Shown here: in pieces, positions 8,188-15,477 of the stretch | Numbering within the stretch: position 1 is the stretch's first letter | Layout: each line of letters opens with the position of its first letter | Origin: Pseudomonadota bacterium | GTDB taxonomy: Bacteria > Pseudomonadota > Gammaproteobacteria > Pseudomonadales > Moraxellaceae | NCBI GenBank assembly: GCA_021804485.1 | Contig: JAJZHM010000004.1 | Coordinates: 1 to 44,867, forward strand | DNA length: 44,867 bases | Reading direction: 5' to 3' | Made by a program: the position numbers and the translations under genes | Notes under the pieces: generated by a model | What the model was told of the DNA's origin: nothing | What the model saw: only the letters and a program-made list of their open reading frames with translations | The model's database searches: none

Positions 8188-8878
8188 CGCTCATACCACT
8201 TTCAGCCTGTTTTAAGGCCTCTTCAAGAATATGCTTGTCAGCGAGCCAGCGATGACGCTCGGTTTCATGATCAGGTTCAGGGTTGTCTCTAAGGAATTTT
8301 TTGATTTCGGATCGGGCTAGTGCTGCTGCAATCACCTGTTTGGCCTTGCTGCCCAGCGGAGGAACCGAGGGCAAAAGCGGAGTCTGGTGGCGCTGGCGTT
8401 CCAGACAGTGTTCGTGCAACGTGCGCCAGTGCTCAGCCTCTGCAGGAGAGGGCAACCTGGGCTTGTGGCTGTCAATCATGTCGATACAGTCGACTGGACA
8501 GGCTGCAACACACAGATCACAGCCACTGCAGTCATCAGCAAGGATCGTATGCATGAATCCAGCTGCGCCAATAATGGCATCGACCGGGCAGACCTGAATG
8601 CACTTGGTGCAGCCGATGCACTCAGGTTCGCGGATATATGCAACCATTCTGGTGTCGAGGGTGGTACCAAGGTCCGGATTGACCGGCTGAATGGGGTGGC
8701 CGGTACTTCGTGATAAAGCGGCAACCACCTCAGGGCCACCAGGTACACATCGGTTTATTTCAGCAGTGTTCTGAACAATGGCCTCAGCATAAGGGCGGCA
8801 GCCATCATAGCCGCATTTGGTACACTGCGTTTGGGGTAACAGTGCATCAATGGAGGCAATGCTAATCCGTCCGATCAT
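8177..8878 (-). CDS. rsxB: RnfB/RsxB-family polyferredoxin without membrane anchor
   Basis: 233 residues. An N-terminal four-cysteine Fe-S motif (C19, C22, C27, C44; LPQTQCTKCGYDGC) is followed by two [4Fe-4S] ferredoxin motifs (C87-C90-C93-C97 and C117-C120-C123-C127). The hydrophobic N-terminal anchor of canonical RnfB/RsxB is missing: the protein starts directly before the first Fe-S motif. No other rnf/rsx genes are in the window, so it is an orphan and probably a soluble electron carrier. The C-terminal 90 residues are charged and helical. Start and stop overlap both neighbours by a few bases. The electron partner is unknown. Confidence 0.85.
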   Translation of the reverse strand: MIGRISIASIDALLPQTQCTKCGYDGCRPYAEAIVQNTAEINRCVPGGPEVVAALSRSTGHPIQPVNPDLGTTLDTRMVAYIREPECIGCTKCIQVCPVDAIIGAAGFMHTILADDCSGCDLCVAACPVDCIDMIDSHKPRLPSPAEAEHWRTLHEHCLERQRHQTPLLPSVPPLGSKAKQVIAAALARSEIKKFLRDNPEPDHETERHRWLADKHILEEALKQAESGMSDGS

Positions 8879-9282
8879 GATGACTGTTGCGAGGACTTGA
8901 GTTGATTAAGAACGTTCTGCAGTTCGAATTGTACCTTGGCTGCCATATCAGCCAGAGCACCCTCACCAACGGACTGCAGGGAAACCATTGGATCAATGGC
9001 ACTGATATCCACTCCGCCTTGCAGAGACTCCTGTACAACGATGTTGCAGGGGAGCAGAGTTCCCAGAAACGGTTCCACCGCAAGTGCTTGCCAAGCATAT
9101 TCAGGTTTGCAGGCTCCCAGAATCCGGTAGGCACGGAAAGGTCGCTGCAGTTTATTTTTAAAAGTTGTCTGCAGGTCAATGTCACTGACAATCCCAAAGC
9201 CGGCAGTGAGCAGAGCTTCCCGAACTTGGTTCAGGGCTGTATCGAAAGCCTGGTCAAGATGAATGCTGAGGTGGTAGCTCAT
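8875..9282 (-). CDS. DUF302 family protein
   Basis: 135 residues matching the DUF302 pattern: a short beta-alpha-beta start (MSYHLSIHLDQAFDTALNQVREAL), TAGFGIVSDIDLQTTFKNKL, YRILGACKPEYAWQAL, then LLPCNIVVQE. The family is small, soluble and of unknown biochemistry; some members are linked with sulfur or metal metabolism. Both ends overlap neighbours by four bases (ATGA type), placing it in one translationally coupled unit with the hydroxyacid dehydrogenase upstream and the ferredoxin downstream. The single Cys in GACKP and the LPC motif are conserved-looking features. Confidence 0.8.
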   Translation of the reverse strand: MSYHLSIHLDQAFDTALNQVREALLTAGFGIVSDIDLQTTFKNKLQRPFRAYRILGACKPEYAWQALAVEPFLGTLLPCNIVVQESLQGGVDISAIDPMVSLQSVGEGALADMAAKVQFELQNVLNQLKSSQQSS

Positions 9283-10160
9283 GATGGTATTTCCTTATGT
9301 TGAAGTCGGGCCAGCAGGCTCGAGGTGTCGGATCTGCCATGTCCCATGGCCTGCAATTCGGCATAGAACTGATCCACCAGTGCGGTAACTGGCAATGCAG
9401 CTCCCCGGCGACGGGCTTCTTCGAGGCACAGGCCCAGATCCTTACGCATCCAGTCAACCGCAAACCCGTAATCAAAAAAGCCTCGAACCATATTCATGGA
9501 TCGGTTCTGCATCTGCCAAGAGCCGGCGGCGCCTTGGCTGATCACGGCGAGAACTTTTTCAGGGTCAAGGTCGGTAAGGCTGGCAAAATGCCAAGCTTCA
9601 GAAAGTCCTTGCAACAGGCCGGCAATGCAGATCTGGTTGATCATCTTGGTTAGCTGTCCGTTCCCTGAACAGCCCATCCAGGCTGAAGTTTGGACGTAGG
9701 GCTTAATCACGGACATGACAAGTTGGCACGCTTCCTGAGTTCCCCCCATCATGACACTGAGGGTGCCGGCTTCGGCGCCTTGTTGTCCACCCGAAACCGG
9801 TGCGTCTACAAAAGCATGCGAACGATCTGCCAGCAGTTGGGCAAGCTCACGTGCCTTTTGCGCCGAAATGGTGCTGTGATCCACGACAATGGCCGGATTT
9901 TTCAAGGAATGCACCGCACCTGCCGGGCCAAGCAGTACTTCGTGAACATCCGTATCGGCACCGACACAGGTAAAAATCAGCTCGGCACCTTCCGCTGCAT
10001 CGGCCGGACTGCTCGTTGCGGTTCCCTCATACTGATCAAGCCAGCGATGCATACGGGCCGGTGTCCGGTTCCAGACTCTGAGCGCGTGTCCTGCACGGGA
10101 GAGATGCCCTGCCATGGGAAAACCCATAGTGCCGAGGCCAATAAACGCGATAAGCTTCAT
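9279..10160 (-). CDS. Beta-hydroxyacid dehydrogenase, 3-hydroxyisobutyrate / tartronate semialdehyde reductase type
   Basis: 293 residues. Rossmann motif FIGLGTMGFPMAGHL (6-20), substrate loop DAPVSGGQQGAEAGTLSVMMGG (119-140) and catalytic lysine K172 in NGQLTKMINQ are all present. The family reduces or oxidises 3-hydroxyisobutyrate, 2-hydroxy-3-oxopropionate or small aldehydes with NAD(P)H; sequence alone does not settle the substrate. It begins 51 bases after gltA on the same strand but is separated by a strong hairpin, and no clear Shine-Dalgarno sequence precedes its ATG. It heads the overlapping run with the DUF302 gene, rsxB and nth. Confidence 0.85.
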   Translation of the reverse strand: MKLIAFIGLGTMGFPMAGHLSRAGHALRVWNRTPARMHRWLDQYEGTATSSPADAAEGAELIFTCVGADTDVHEVLLGPAGAVHSLKNPAIVVDHSTISAQKARELAQLLADRSHAFVDAPVSGGQQGAEAGTLSVMMGGTQEACQLVMSVIKPYVQTSAWMGCSGNGQLTKMINQICIAGLLQGLSEAWHFASLTDLDPEKVLAVISQGAAGSWQMQNRSMNMVRGFFDYGFAVDWMRKDLGLCLEEARRRGAALPVTALVDQFYAELQAMGHGRSDTSSLLARLQHKEIPS

Positions 10161-10178
10161 GGTGTATGAATTGCGGTG

Positions 10179-10205
10179 CAGGGGCCGGACATTATCCGGC
10201 CCCTG
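10179..10205 (-). terminator. Strong GC hairpin after gltA
   Basis: Perfect 11-base stem (caggggccgga / tccggcccctg) with a 5-base loop, directly after the gltA stop. No U tract follows on the minus strand, so it may be a weak terminator or an mRNA 3'-end stabiliser. Confidence 0.55.
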
Positions 10206-10211
10206 AGAGGA

Positions 10212-11492
10212 TTAACGCTGTTGCAGACCGACGTAGTCGCGCTGCACGGCACCCGTATAAAGCTGGCGCGGGCGGGCGATCTTGTAGGGGTTGGCAATCA
10301 TTTCCTGCCAGTGGGCAATCCAGCCCGGGGTACGGCCAAGGGCAAAGATCACGGTAAACAGATTGAGCGGAATGCCGATGGCTTTCAGAATGATGCCTGA
10401 ATAAAAGTCAACGTTGGGATAAAGCTTGCGGGAAACGAAATACTCATCATTCAGGGCAATTTCTTCCAGTTTCATGGCTAGTTCAAGTTGTGGGTCCTGA
10501 ATGCCCAAAGCGCTCAATACTTCATCACAGGTTTGCTTCATGACCTTGGCGCGTGGGTCAAAGTTCTTGTAGACACGATGACCAAAACCCATCAGCTTGG
10601 TGCCGTCTGACTTGTCCTTGACACGGCGCACGAAGTCATCAACGTTCTTGACCGAACCGATTTCACTCAGCATGCGTAGCACAGCTTCATTGGCACCACC
10701 ATGAGACGGGCCCCAAAGTGCTGCAATCCCAGCGGCAATACAGGCAAAGGGGTTGGCGTCGGTTGAACCTGCCATACGCACGGTGGAAGTCGATGCATTC
10801 TGTTCATGATCGGCGTGTAGTATGAAGATACGATCCATGGCGCGCGCCAGAATGGGATTAACCTCATAATCATCGCAGGGTGTCGCAAACATCATGCGAA
10901 GGAAATTGCTGCTGTAATCCAGTTCATTTTTTGGATAGATGAACGGTTGACCGACCGAATATTTGAAGCACATGGCAGCGATGGTCGGCATTTTGGCAAT
11001 CAGGCGAATTGCCGAGATCTGCCGGTGTTCTGGATTACGGATGTCGAGAGAATCATGATAAAAAGCGGACAGAGCCCCTACTACACCACACATGACCGCC
11101 ATGGGGTGGGCGTCGCGACGGAAGCCACGATAAAAGAACTGTAACTGCTCGTGCACCATGGTGTGGCTTTTGACGCGGGAACGGAAATCATCCATCTGGG
11201 CCTGGTTGGGCAGTTCGCCGTTCAGGAGCAGATAGCAGACTTCTTCGTAGGTGGATTGGGTGGCGAGTTGTTCGATGGGGTAGCCACGATGCAACAGGAT
11301 GCCCTTATCGCCGTCAATGAAGGTGATCTTCGATTCACAGGAAGCAGTAGCCATGAATCCAGGGTCATAGGTAAAAAAACCTTTAGCCAGAACATCTTTG
11401 ACGTCGATGACATCCGGACCAAGGGTGCCGGAATACACGGGTAGGTCGATTGACTGGTCGCCAACGGTCAGTTTGGCTTGCTTGCCGGACAT
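10212..11492 (-). CDS. gltA: Citrate synthase (type II, hexameric)
   Basis: 426 residues from the ATG at 11490-11492, which follows GAGGAG by about 6 bases and gives the typical start [12 protein letters not shown]; the frame stays open upstream but that part is not protein-like. Active-site elements are [21 protein letters not shown] and PNVDFYSG, supplying the two histidines and the aspartate. The N-terminal beta domain of type II Gram-negative enzymes, normally inhibited allosterically by NADH, is present. It condenses oxaloacetate with acetyl-CoA. It is divergent from sdhC across a 499-base regulatory gap, an arrangement known from Pseudomonas and Acinetobacter. Confidence 0.97.
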   Translation of the reverse strand: MSGKQAKLTVGDQSIDLPVYSGTLGPDVIDVKDVLAKGFFTYDPGFMATASCESKITFIDGDKGILLHRGYPIEQLATQSTYEEVCYLLLNGELPNQAQMDDFRSRVKSHTMVHEQLQFFYRGFRRDAHPMAVMCGVVGALSAFYHDSLDIRNPEHRQISAIRLIAKMPTIAAMCFKYSVGQPFIYPKNELDYSSNFLRMMFATPCDDYEVNPILARAMDRIFILHADHEQNASTSTVRMAGSTDANPFACIAAGIAALWGPSHGGANEAVLRMLSEIGSVKNVDDFVRRVKDKSDGTKLMGFGHRVYKNFDPRAKVMKQTCDEVLSALGIQDPQLELAMKLEEIALNDEYFVSRKLYPNVDFYSGIILKAIGIPLNLFTVIFALGRTPGWIAHWQEMIANPYKIARPRQLYTGAVQRDYVGLQQR

Positions 11493-11577
11493 GGAAATCT
11501 CCTCACGATGATGGGCCACGGGATGGGCTTTGTCGCTAAAACATCCCCGGGAATTACAGAACCTGGTTCGTGCGGCA

Positions 11578-11601
11578 CCACCTGATATGTATTTCAGGTG
11601 G
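11578..11601 (-). promoter_or_regulatory. Hairpin in the probable gltA leader
   Basis: Perfect 8-base stem ccacctga/tcaggtgg with an 8-base loop. If gltA starts from the -10 at 11616-11621, this structure lies at the very 5' end of the mRNA, about 90 bases before the SD. It could affect mRNA stability or regulation. Confidence 0.4.
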
Positions 11602-11615
11602 CACACCAAGCCCTG

Positions 11616-11621
11616 ATTATA
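11616..11621 (-). promoter_or_regulatory. Probable gltA promoter -10
   Basis: A perfect TATAAT on the minus strand after a run of C. The -35 region at 17 bases is poor, suggesting activator dependence or a different spacing. Confidence 0.45.
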
Positions 11622-11811
11622 GGGGGCTTTGTCGTGTTGCGCCATGAAAAAAGTATCATCTAATCCATCGAGATAGGGTGAAGCATTTGCCGTTTGCCTC
11701 AGTAAGACAATGAAACTGATTTCATGAACGATGACAGGGCACGTATTTGCTGTAATGCTCCTCAAAAGTGCAGCGACAATGTTCTGGAACCAAATGTTTT
11801 GTCTGCCAGAG

Positions 11812-11842
11812 TTGTTTGTAATCTGTGTGTGCTGGTCGTATA
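11812..11842 (+). promoter_or_regulatory. Probable sdh operon promoter
   Basis: TATAAT at 11837-11842 with TTGTTT at 11812-11817 (spacer 19) or TTTGTA at 11815-11820 (spacer 16). It would give a leader of roughly 140 bases before sdhC. Confidence 0.45.
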
Positions 11843-11991
11843 ATCCTTGAGTCCGTTGAGGCGTCGAGACATAACTGGCGTAACTCAGTGGACGTGGTTT
11901 GTTATAGCCCTGTTGTGCCCTTTCCGATGTTGATCATCAAACAACAGATCTCGATGACTGTCCTCGTTCATGCGAGGCCCTTACAGGAACC

Positions 11992-12393
11992 ATGGTCGTG
12001 AAAAGCAGCAAAAGACCCGTAAACCTTGATCTCAATCAGGTTCTGGCGGTCAACCTCAAAAATCCGGTTGCCATTGCTTCGATCCTGCATCGTCTGTCTG
12101 GTGTGCTCATTTTTGTGCTTGTCCCTGTTCTCTTGTATCTCCTGCAGAGGTCCCTTACTTCCCAAGCATCATTTGACTCCCTCGTCATTGGCTGGCATCA
12201 GCAGCTGTTCCTGCAGGCCCTGGTATTTGTAACGCTTGCGGGTTTGGTGTACCACTTTGTGATGGGCTGTAAGCATCTGCTTGCTGATCTGGGTGTCGGA
12301 GAGTCTCTGGAAAGTGGGCGTCGTCTGGCTTTGTTGGGTATGGTGCTGGCGGCGGTTGGTATTGTTTTGTCTCTGCTGTGGGTGATGTCATGA
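11992..12393 (+). CDS. sdhC: Succinate dehydrogenase cytochrome b556 subunit
   Basis: 133 residues with three membrane helices at about 27-50, 68-92 and 108-130. The family signature SILHRLSG (around 29-36) and the heme-ligand region LVYHFVMGCKHLLADLG are visible; the histidine of YHFVMG/KHL is the expected heme b ligand. With SdhD it anchors SdhAB and reduces ubiquinone in complex II. The ATG has AGGAA about 4 bases upstream. Its stop overlaps the sdhD ATG (ATGA). Confidence 0.95.
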   Translation: MVVKSSKRPVNLDLNQVLAVNLKNPVAIASILHRLSGVLIFVLVPVLLYLLQRSLTSQASFDSLVIGWHQQLFLQALVFVTLAGLVYHFVMGCKHLLADLGVGESLESGRRLALLGMVLAAVGIVLSLLWVMS

Positions 12394-12749
12394 GAAACAG
12401 TGCAACCAGTTTCAGTCGTTCCGGGCTATCGGACTGGATCGTACAACGGGTGAGTGCGGTTATTCTGGGTGTTTACACCGTATTGATGGTGGTTGTCTGG
12501 CTTGGGCATCCAACCTTTGCCTGCTGGCATGCGTTCATGAGCAGTACAAGTATGCGTATTGCGACACTGCTGGCACTTCTTGCCCTAGCAGGGCATGCCT
12601 GGATTGGCATCTGGACGGTTCTGACCGATTATGTAACGGTACGGCATATGGGGCCCAAAGCGGTTCCTGTCCGTCTTTCTCTTGAAGTGCTCACCGTTCT
12701 TGCTCTTTTTGTGTACCTCGTTTGGGGTATTCAGATCATGTGGGGTTGA
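12390..12749 (+). CDS. sdhD: Succinate dehydrogenase hydrophobic anchor subunit
   Basis: 119 residues from the ATG at 12390, which overlaps the sdhC stop; an upstream in-frame GTG at 12378 is less likely. Three membrane helices at about 18-40, 52-75 and 92-115. SGLSDWIVQRVSAVIL at the N-terminus and GHAWIGIWTVLTDYV with the heme-ligand histidine are typical. It is the second anchor of complex II, lying between sdhC and sdhA. Confidence 0.94.
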   Translation: MRNSATSFSRSGLSDWIVQRVSAVILGVYTVLMVVVWLGHPTFACWHAFMSSTSMRIATLLALLALAGHAWIGIWTVLTDYVTVRHMGPKAVPVRLSLEVLTVLALFVYLVWGIQIMWG

Positions 12750-12755
12750 TCCGTC

Positions 12756-14525
12756 ATGGCAAATCTTAAAATACATACCTATGATGCAGTAATTGTCGGC
12801 GGCGGTGGTGCCGGTATGCGTGCTTCTTTACAGTTGGCACAGGCTGGCCTTTCCGTCGCTGTATTGACCAAGGTTTTTCCAACCCGCTCCCATACCGTTG
12901 CGGCTCAGGGGGGGATCGGAGCTTCGCTTGGCAACATGAACGATGATAATTGGCATTATCATTTCTACGACACAATCAAAGGTTCTGACTGGCTGGGTGA
13001 TCAGGATGCTATTGAGTTCATGTGTCGTGAAGCCCCCAAGGTCGTTTATGAACTTGAACATATGGGCATGCCGTTTGACCGTAACCCAGATGGAACCATT
13101 TATCAGCGTCCTTTTGGTGGTCATACCAGTAATTATGGTGAAGCACCCGTGCAGCGGGCTTGTGCTGCAGCAGACCGCACGGGGCATGCTTTGTTGCATA
13201 CTCTGTATCAGAACAATCTCCGCCTTAAGACCCAGTTTTTTGTGGAGTGGATCGCTCTGGACCTGATTCGTAACCAGGATGGTGATGTGCTGGGTGTTGT
13301 CGGGCTGGATCTTGAAACCGGAGAGATGGCTGTATTCCAAGCTCATTGTACCCTCTTCGCGACCGGTGGTGCCGGAAGAATCTACGCAGCATCGACAAAT
13401 GCCTACATCAACACGGGTGATGGTCTTGGCATGGCGGCACGAGCTGGCATCCCCTTGCAGGATATGGAGTTCTGGCAGTTCCATCCAACCGGTGTCGCCG
13501 GTGCCGGTGTGCTTCTCACCGAAGGGTGCCGTGGTGAAGGTGCGATTCTGCGCAACAAGAATGGCGAGCGGTTCATGGAGCGCTATGCGCCCAATCTGAA
13601 GGATTTGGCGCCACGTGATTTTGTCTCACGCTCCATGGATCAGGAGATCAAGGAAGGTCGAGGATGTGGGCCTCACAGCGACTATGTTGTGCTCGATCTG
13701 ACTCATCTTGGTGTTGAGACCATCATGAAGCGGTTACCGTCCGTGTACGAAATTGGCAAGAAGTTTGCCAATGTGGATTGTACCCGTGAACCCATTCCGG
13801 TGGTGCCGACGATTCATTACCAAATGGGTGGTATTCCAACCAACCGGTTTGGTCAGGTGGTGGTTCCGGGTTCGGATGGCGCCCAGAAGGTGGTGCGTGG
13901 GTTCTATGCGATTGGGGAGTGTTCCTGCGTCAGTGTGCATGGGGCCAACCGTCTTGGGACAAACTCGCTGCTGGATCTGATTGTTTTTGGCAAGGCTGCG
14001 GGTGAGCACATTGTTGAGACCGTGCGCCATGAATCCAGTGTCCATCCGACCCTGCCTGCAGATGCCGTTGATCTTTCTGCATCTCGTCTGGCTCGTTTGG
14101 AGCAAAGTAGTGATGGCGAGTATGGTCAGGATGTTGCGAACGATATCCGTGCGGTGATGCAGGCTCATGCTGGTGTGTTCCGTACCCAGGAGTTGATGGA
14201 TGAAGGGGTACAAAAAATCCTCGAAATCGAACAACGGGTGGGACATATTTGTCTGCGTGACAAGTCGAAAGTGTTCAATACGGGCCGGATAGAGGCGCTT
14301 GAAGTCGAGAATCTGATTGAAGCGGCCAAAGCAACCATGATTTCAGCCGCAGCACGTCAAGAGAGCCGGGGCGCTCATGCTCATGATGACCATCCTGAAC
14401 GCAATGATGAGCAATGGATGAAGCACACCCTCTGGTTCAAGCAAGACAACCGACTGAACTATAAGCCGGTGCAGATGAAGCCTTTGACGGTGGAAAGTGT
14501 TCCGCCGAAGAAAAGAACATTCTGA
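12756..14525 (+). CDS. sdhA: Succinate dehydrogenase flavoprotein subunit
   Basis: 589 residues. FAD-binding VGGGGAG (14-20) is followed by TRSHTVAAQGG with His46, the covalent FAD attachment residue. Further markers are FHPTGVAGAGVLLTEGCRGEGA and HGANRLGTNSLLDL. It oxidises succinate to fumarate and passes electrons to SdhB. The start lies six bases after sdhD. All key residues appear intact. Confidence 0.98.
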   Translation: MANLKIHTYDAVIVGGGGAGMRASLQLAQAGLSVAVLTKVFPTRSHTVAAQGGIGASLGNMNDDNWHYHFYDTIKGSDWLGDQDAIEFMCREAPKVVYELEHMGMPFDRNPDGTIYQRPFGGHTSNYGEAPVQRACAAADRTGHALLHTLYQNNLRLKTQFFVEWIALDLIRNQDGDVLGVVGLDLETGEMAVFQAHCTLFATGGAGRIYAASTNAYINTGDGLGMAARAGIPLQDMEFWQFHPTGVAGAGVLLTEGCRGEGAILRNKNGERFMERYAPNLKDLAPRDFVSRSMDQEIKEGRGCGPHSDYVVLDLTHLGVETIMKRLPSVYEIGKKFANVDCTREPIPVVPTIHYQMGGIPTNRFGQVVVPGSDGAQKVVRGFYAIGECSCVSVHGANRLGTNSLLDLIVFGKAAGEHIVETVRHESSVHPTLPADAVDLSASRLARLEQSSDGEYGQDVANDIRAVMQAHAGVFRTQELMDEGVQKILEIEQRVGHICLRDKSKVFNTGRIEALEVENLIEAAKATMISAAARQESRGAHAHDDHPERNDEQWMKHTLWFKQDNRLNYKPVQMKPLTVESVPPKKRTF

Positions 14526-14553
14526 GTTACTGCATCCCAAGTGAGAGATTGCC

Positions 14554-15261
14554 ATGAGTGATGTACGTGTTTTTGAAATATATCGGTATAATCCGGATCG
14601 TGATGCTGCACCCTATATGCAGCGTTATGAGCTGACTTTGACGGGTAAAGAGCGCATGTTGCTGGATGCGCTTATTGCGCTCAAGAAACAGGATGAGTCG
14701 CTCAGCTTCCGACGTTCCTGTCGGGAAGGCATTTGTGGTTCAGATGGCATGAACATCAATGGCAAGAATGGTCTTGCTTGCCTGATGAACATGAATGACT
14801 TGCCCAAGAAGATTGTGCTGCGCCCTTTGCCGGGATTGCCAGTCATTCGTGATCTGGTTGTGGACATGAATATGTTCTATCGCCAGTATGAAAAAGTTCA
14901 GCCTTATTTGCAGAACGATATGCCTCCTCCTCCGACTGAACGTCTGCAGTCGCCTGAGGACCGGGAAAAGCTGGATGGTCTCTACGAATGTATTCTCTGT
15001 GCCTGCTGCTCGACCAGTTGTCCCTCATTCTGGTGGAATCCTGAAAAGTTCCTCGGTCCATCGGCGCTCATTCAGGCCTATCGTTTCCTTGTTGACACGC
15101 GTGACCAGCGCACTGCCGAGCGTCTCGAAGAACTTGATGACCCTTTTTCGGTTTTTCGTTGTCGCGGCATCATGAACTGCGTCAGCGTTTGCCCAAAGGG
15201 ATTGAACCCGACGCGGGCCATTGGTCATATTCGTGAAATGCTCTTGGCACAGGGCACTTAA
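14554..15261 (+). CDS. sdhB: Succinate dehydrogenase iron-sulfur subunit
   Basis: 235 residues. The [2Fe-2S] cluster motif SCREGICGSDGMNING, the [4Fe-4S] motif CILCACCSTSCP and the [3Fe-4S] region CRGIMNCVSVCPKGLNP are complete. It links SdhA to the membrane quinone site. It lies 28 bases after sdhA with GAGAGAT upstream. It ends the sdh part of the cluster; a 216-base gap with a hairpin separates it from sucA. Confidence 0.98.
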   Translation: MSDVRVFEIYRYNPDRDAAPYMQRYELTLTGKERMLLDALIALKKQDESLSFRRSCREGICGSDGMNINGKNGLACLMNMNDLPKKIVLRPLPGLPVIRDLVVDMNMFYRQYEKVQPYLQNDMPPPPTERLQSPEDREKLDGLYECILCACCSTSCPSFWWNPEKFLGPSALIQAYRFLVDTRDQRTAERLEELDDPFSVFRCRGIMNCVSVCPKGLNPTRAIGHIREMLLAQGT

Positions 15262-15299
15262 CTTAAGACAAAATTAACCCGTTGTCTGCAAGGCAATCA

Positions 15300-15338
15300 G
15301 CAGCAGTTCAGCTATATTGATGGGGTTTGAACTGCTGC
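15300..15338 (+). promoter_or_regulatory. Large inverted repeat between sdhB and sucA
   Basis: An 11-base perfect stem (gcagcagttca / tgaactgctgc) encloses a 17-base loop. No U tract follows, so processing, attenuation or protein binding is more likely than simple termination. Confidence 0.45.
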
Positions 15339-15477
15339 AGTCAGTTCACAATCATATTCAAGGTGCGTATGGTTTGTTCCATGCGTGAGTGGGGTAAAGG
15401 AAAGTCTTCCTCGGTGAAGTCGCTCCGGCTGGACGGCCCGAAATCCCCGGAATTCGTGGTGAGGCGGGAAGGTATAC

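Larger units (their letters stand above)
11493..11991. other. Divergent gltA-sdhC control region
   Basis: About 500 bases with no credible gene. It carries the gltA -10 and leader hairpin on the minus strand and a TATAAT for sdhC on the plus strand, listed separately. No known operator was recognised in the rest. Confidence 0.6.

Noticed and set aside
8177-8878. A complete Rnf/Rsx ion-pumping complex
   Set aside because: Only the B-type ferredoxin subunit is present, without anchor and without rnfA, C, D, G or E.
11493-11765. N-terminal extension of citrate synthase
   Set aside because: The frame is open but not protein-like; the ATG at 11492 has a strong ribosome site and gives the usual N-terminus.
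12828-13484. 218-residue minus-strand frame inside sdhA
   Set aside because: It is antisense to a clearly conserved gene and has no recognisable domain.
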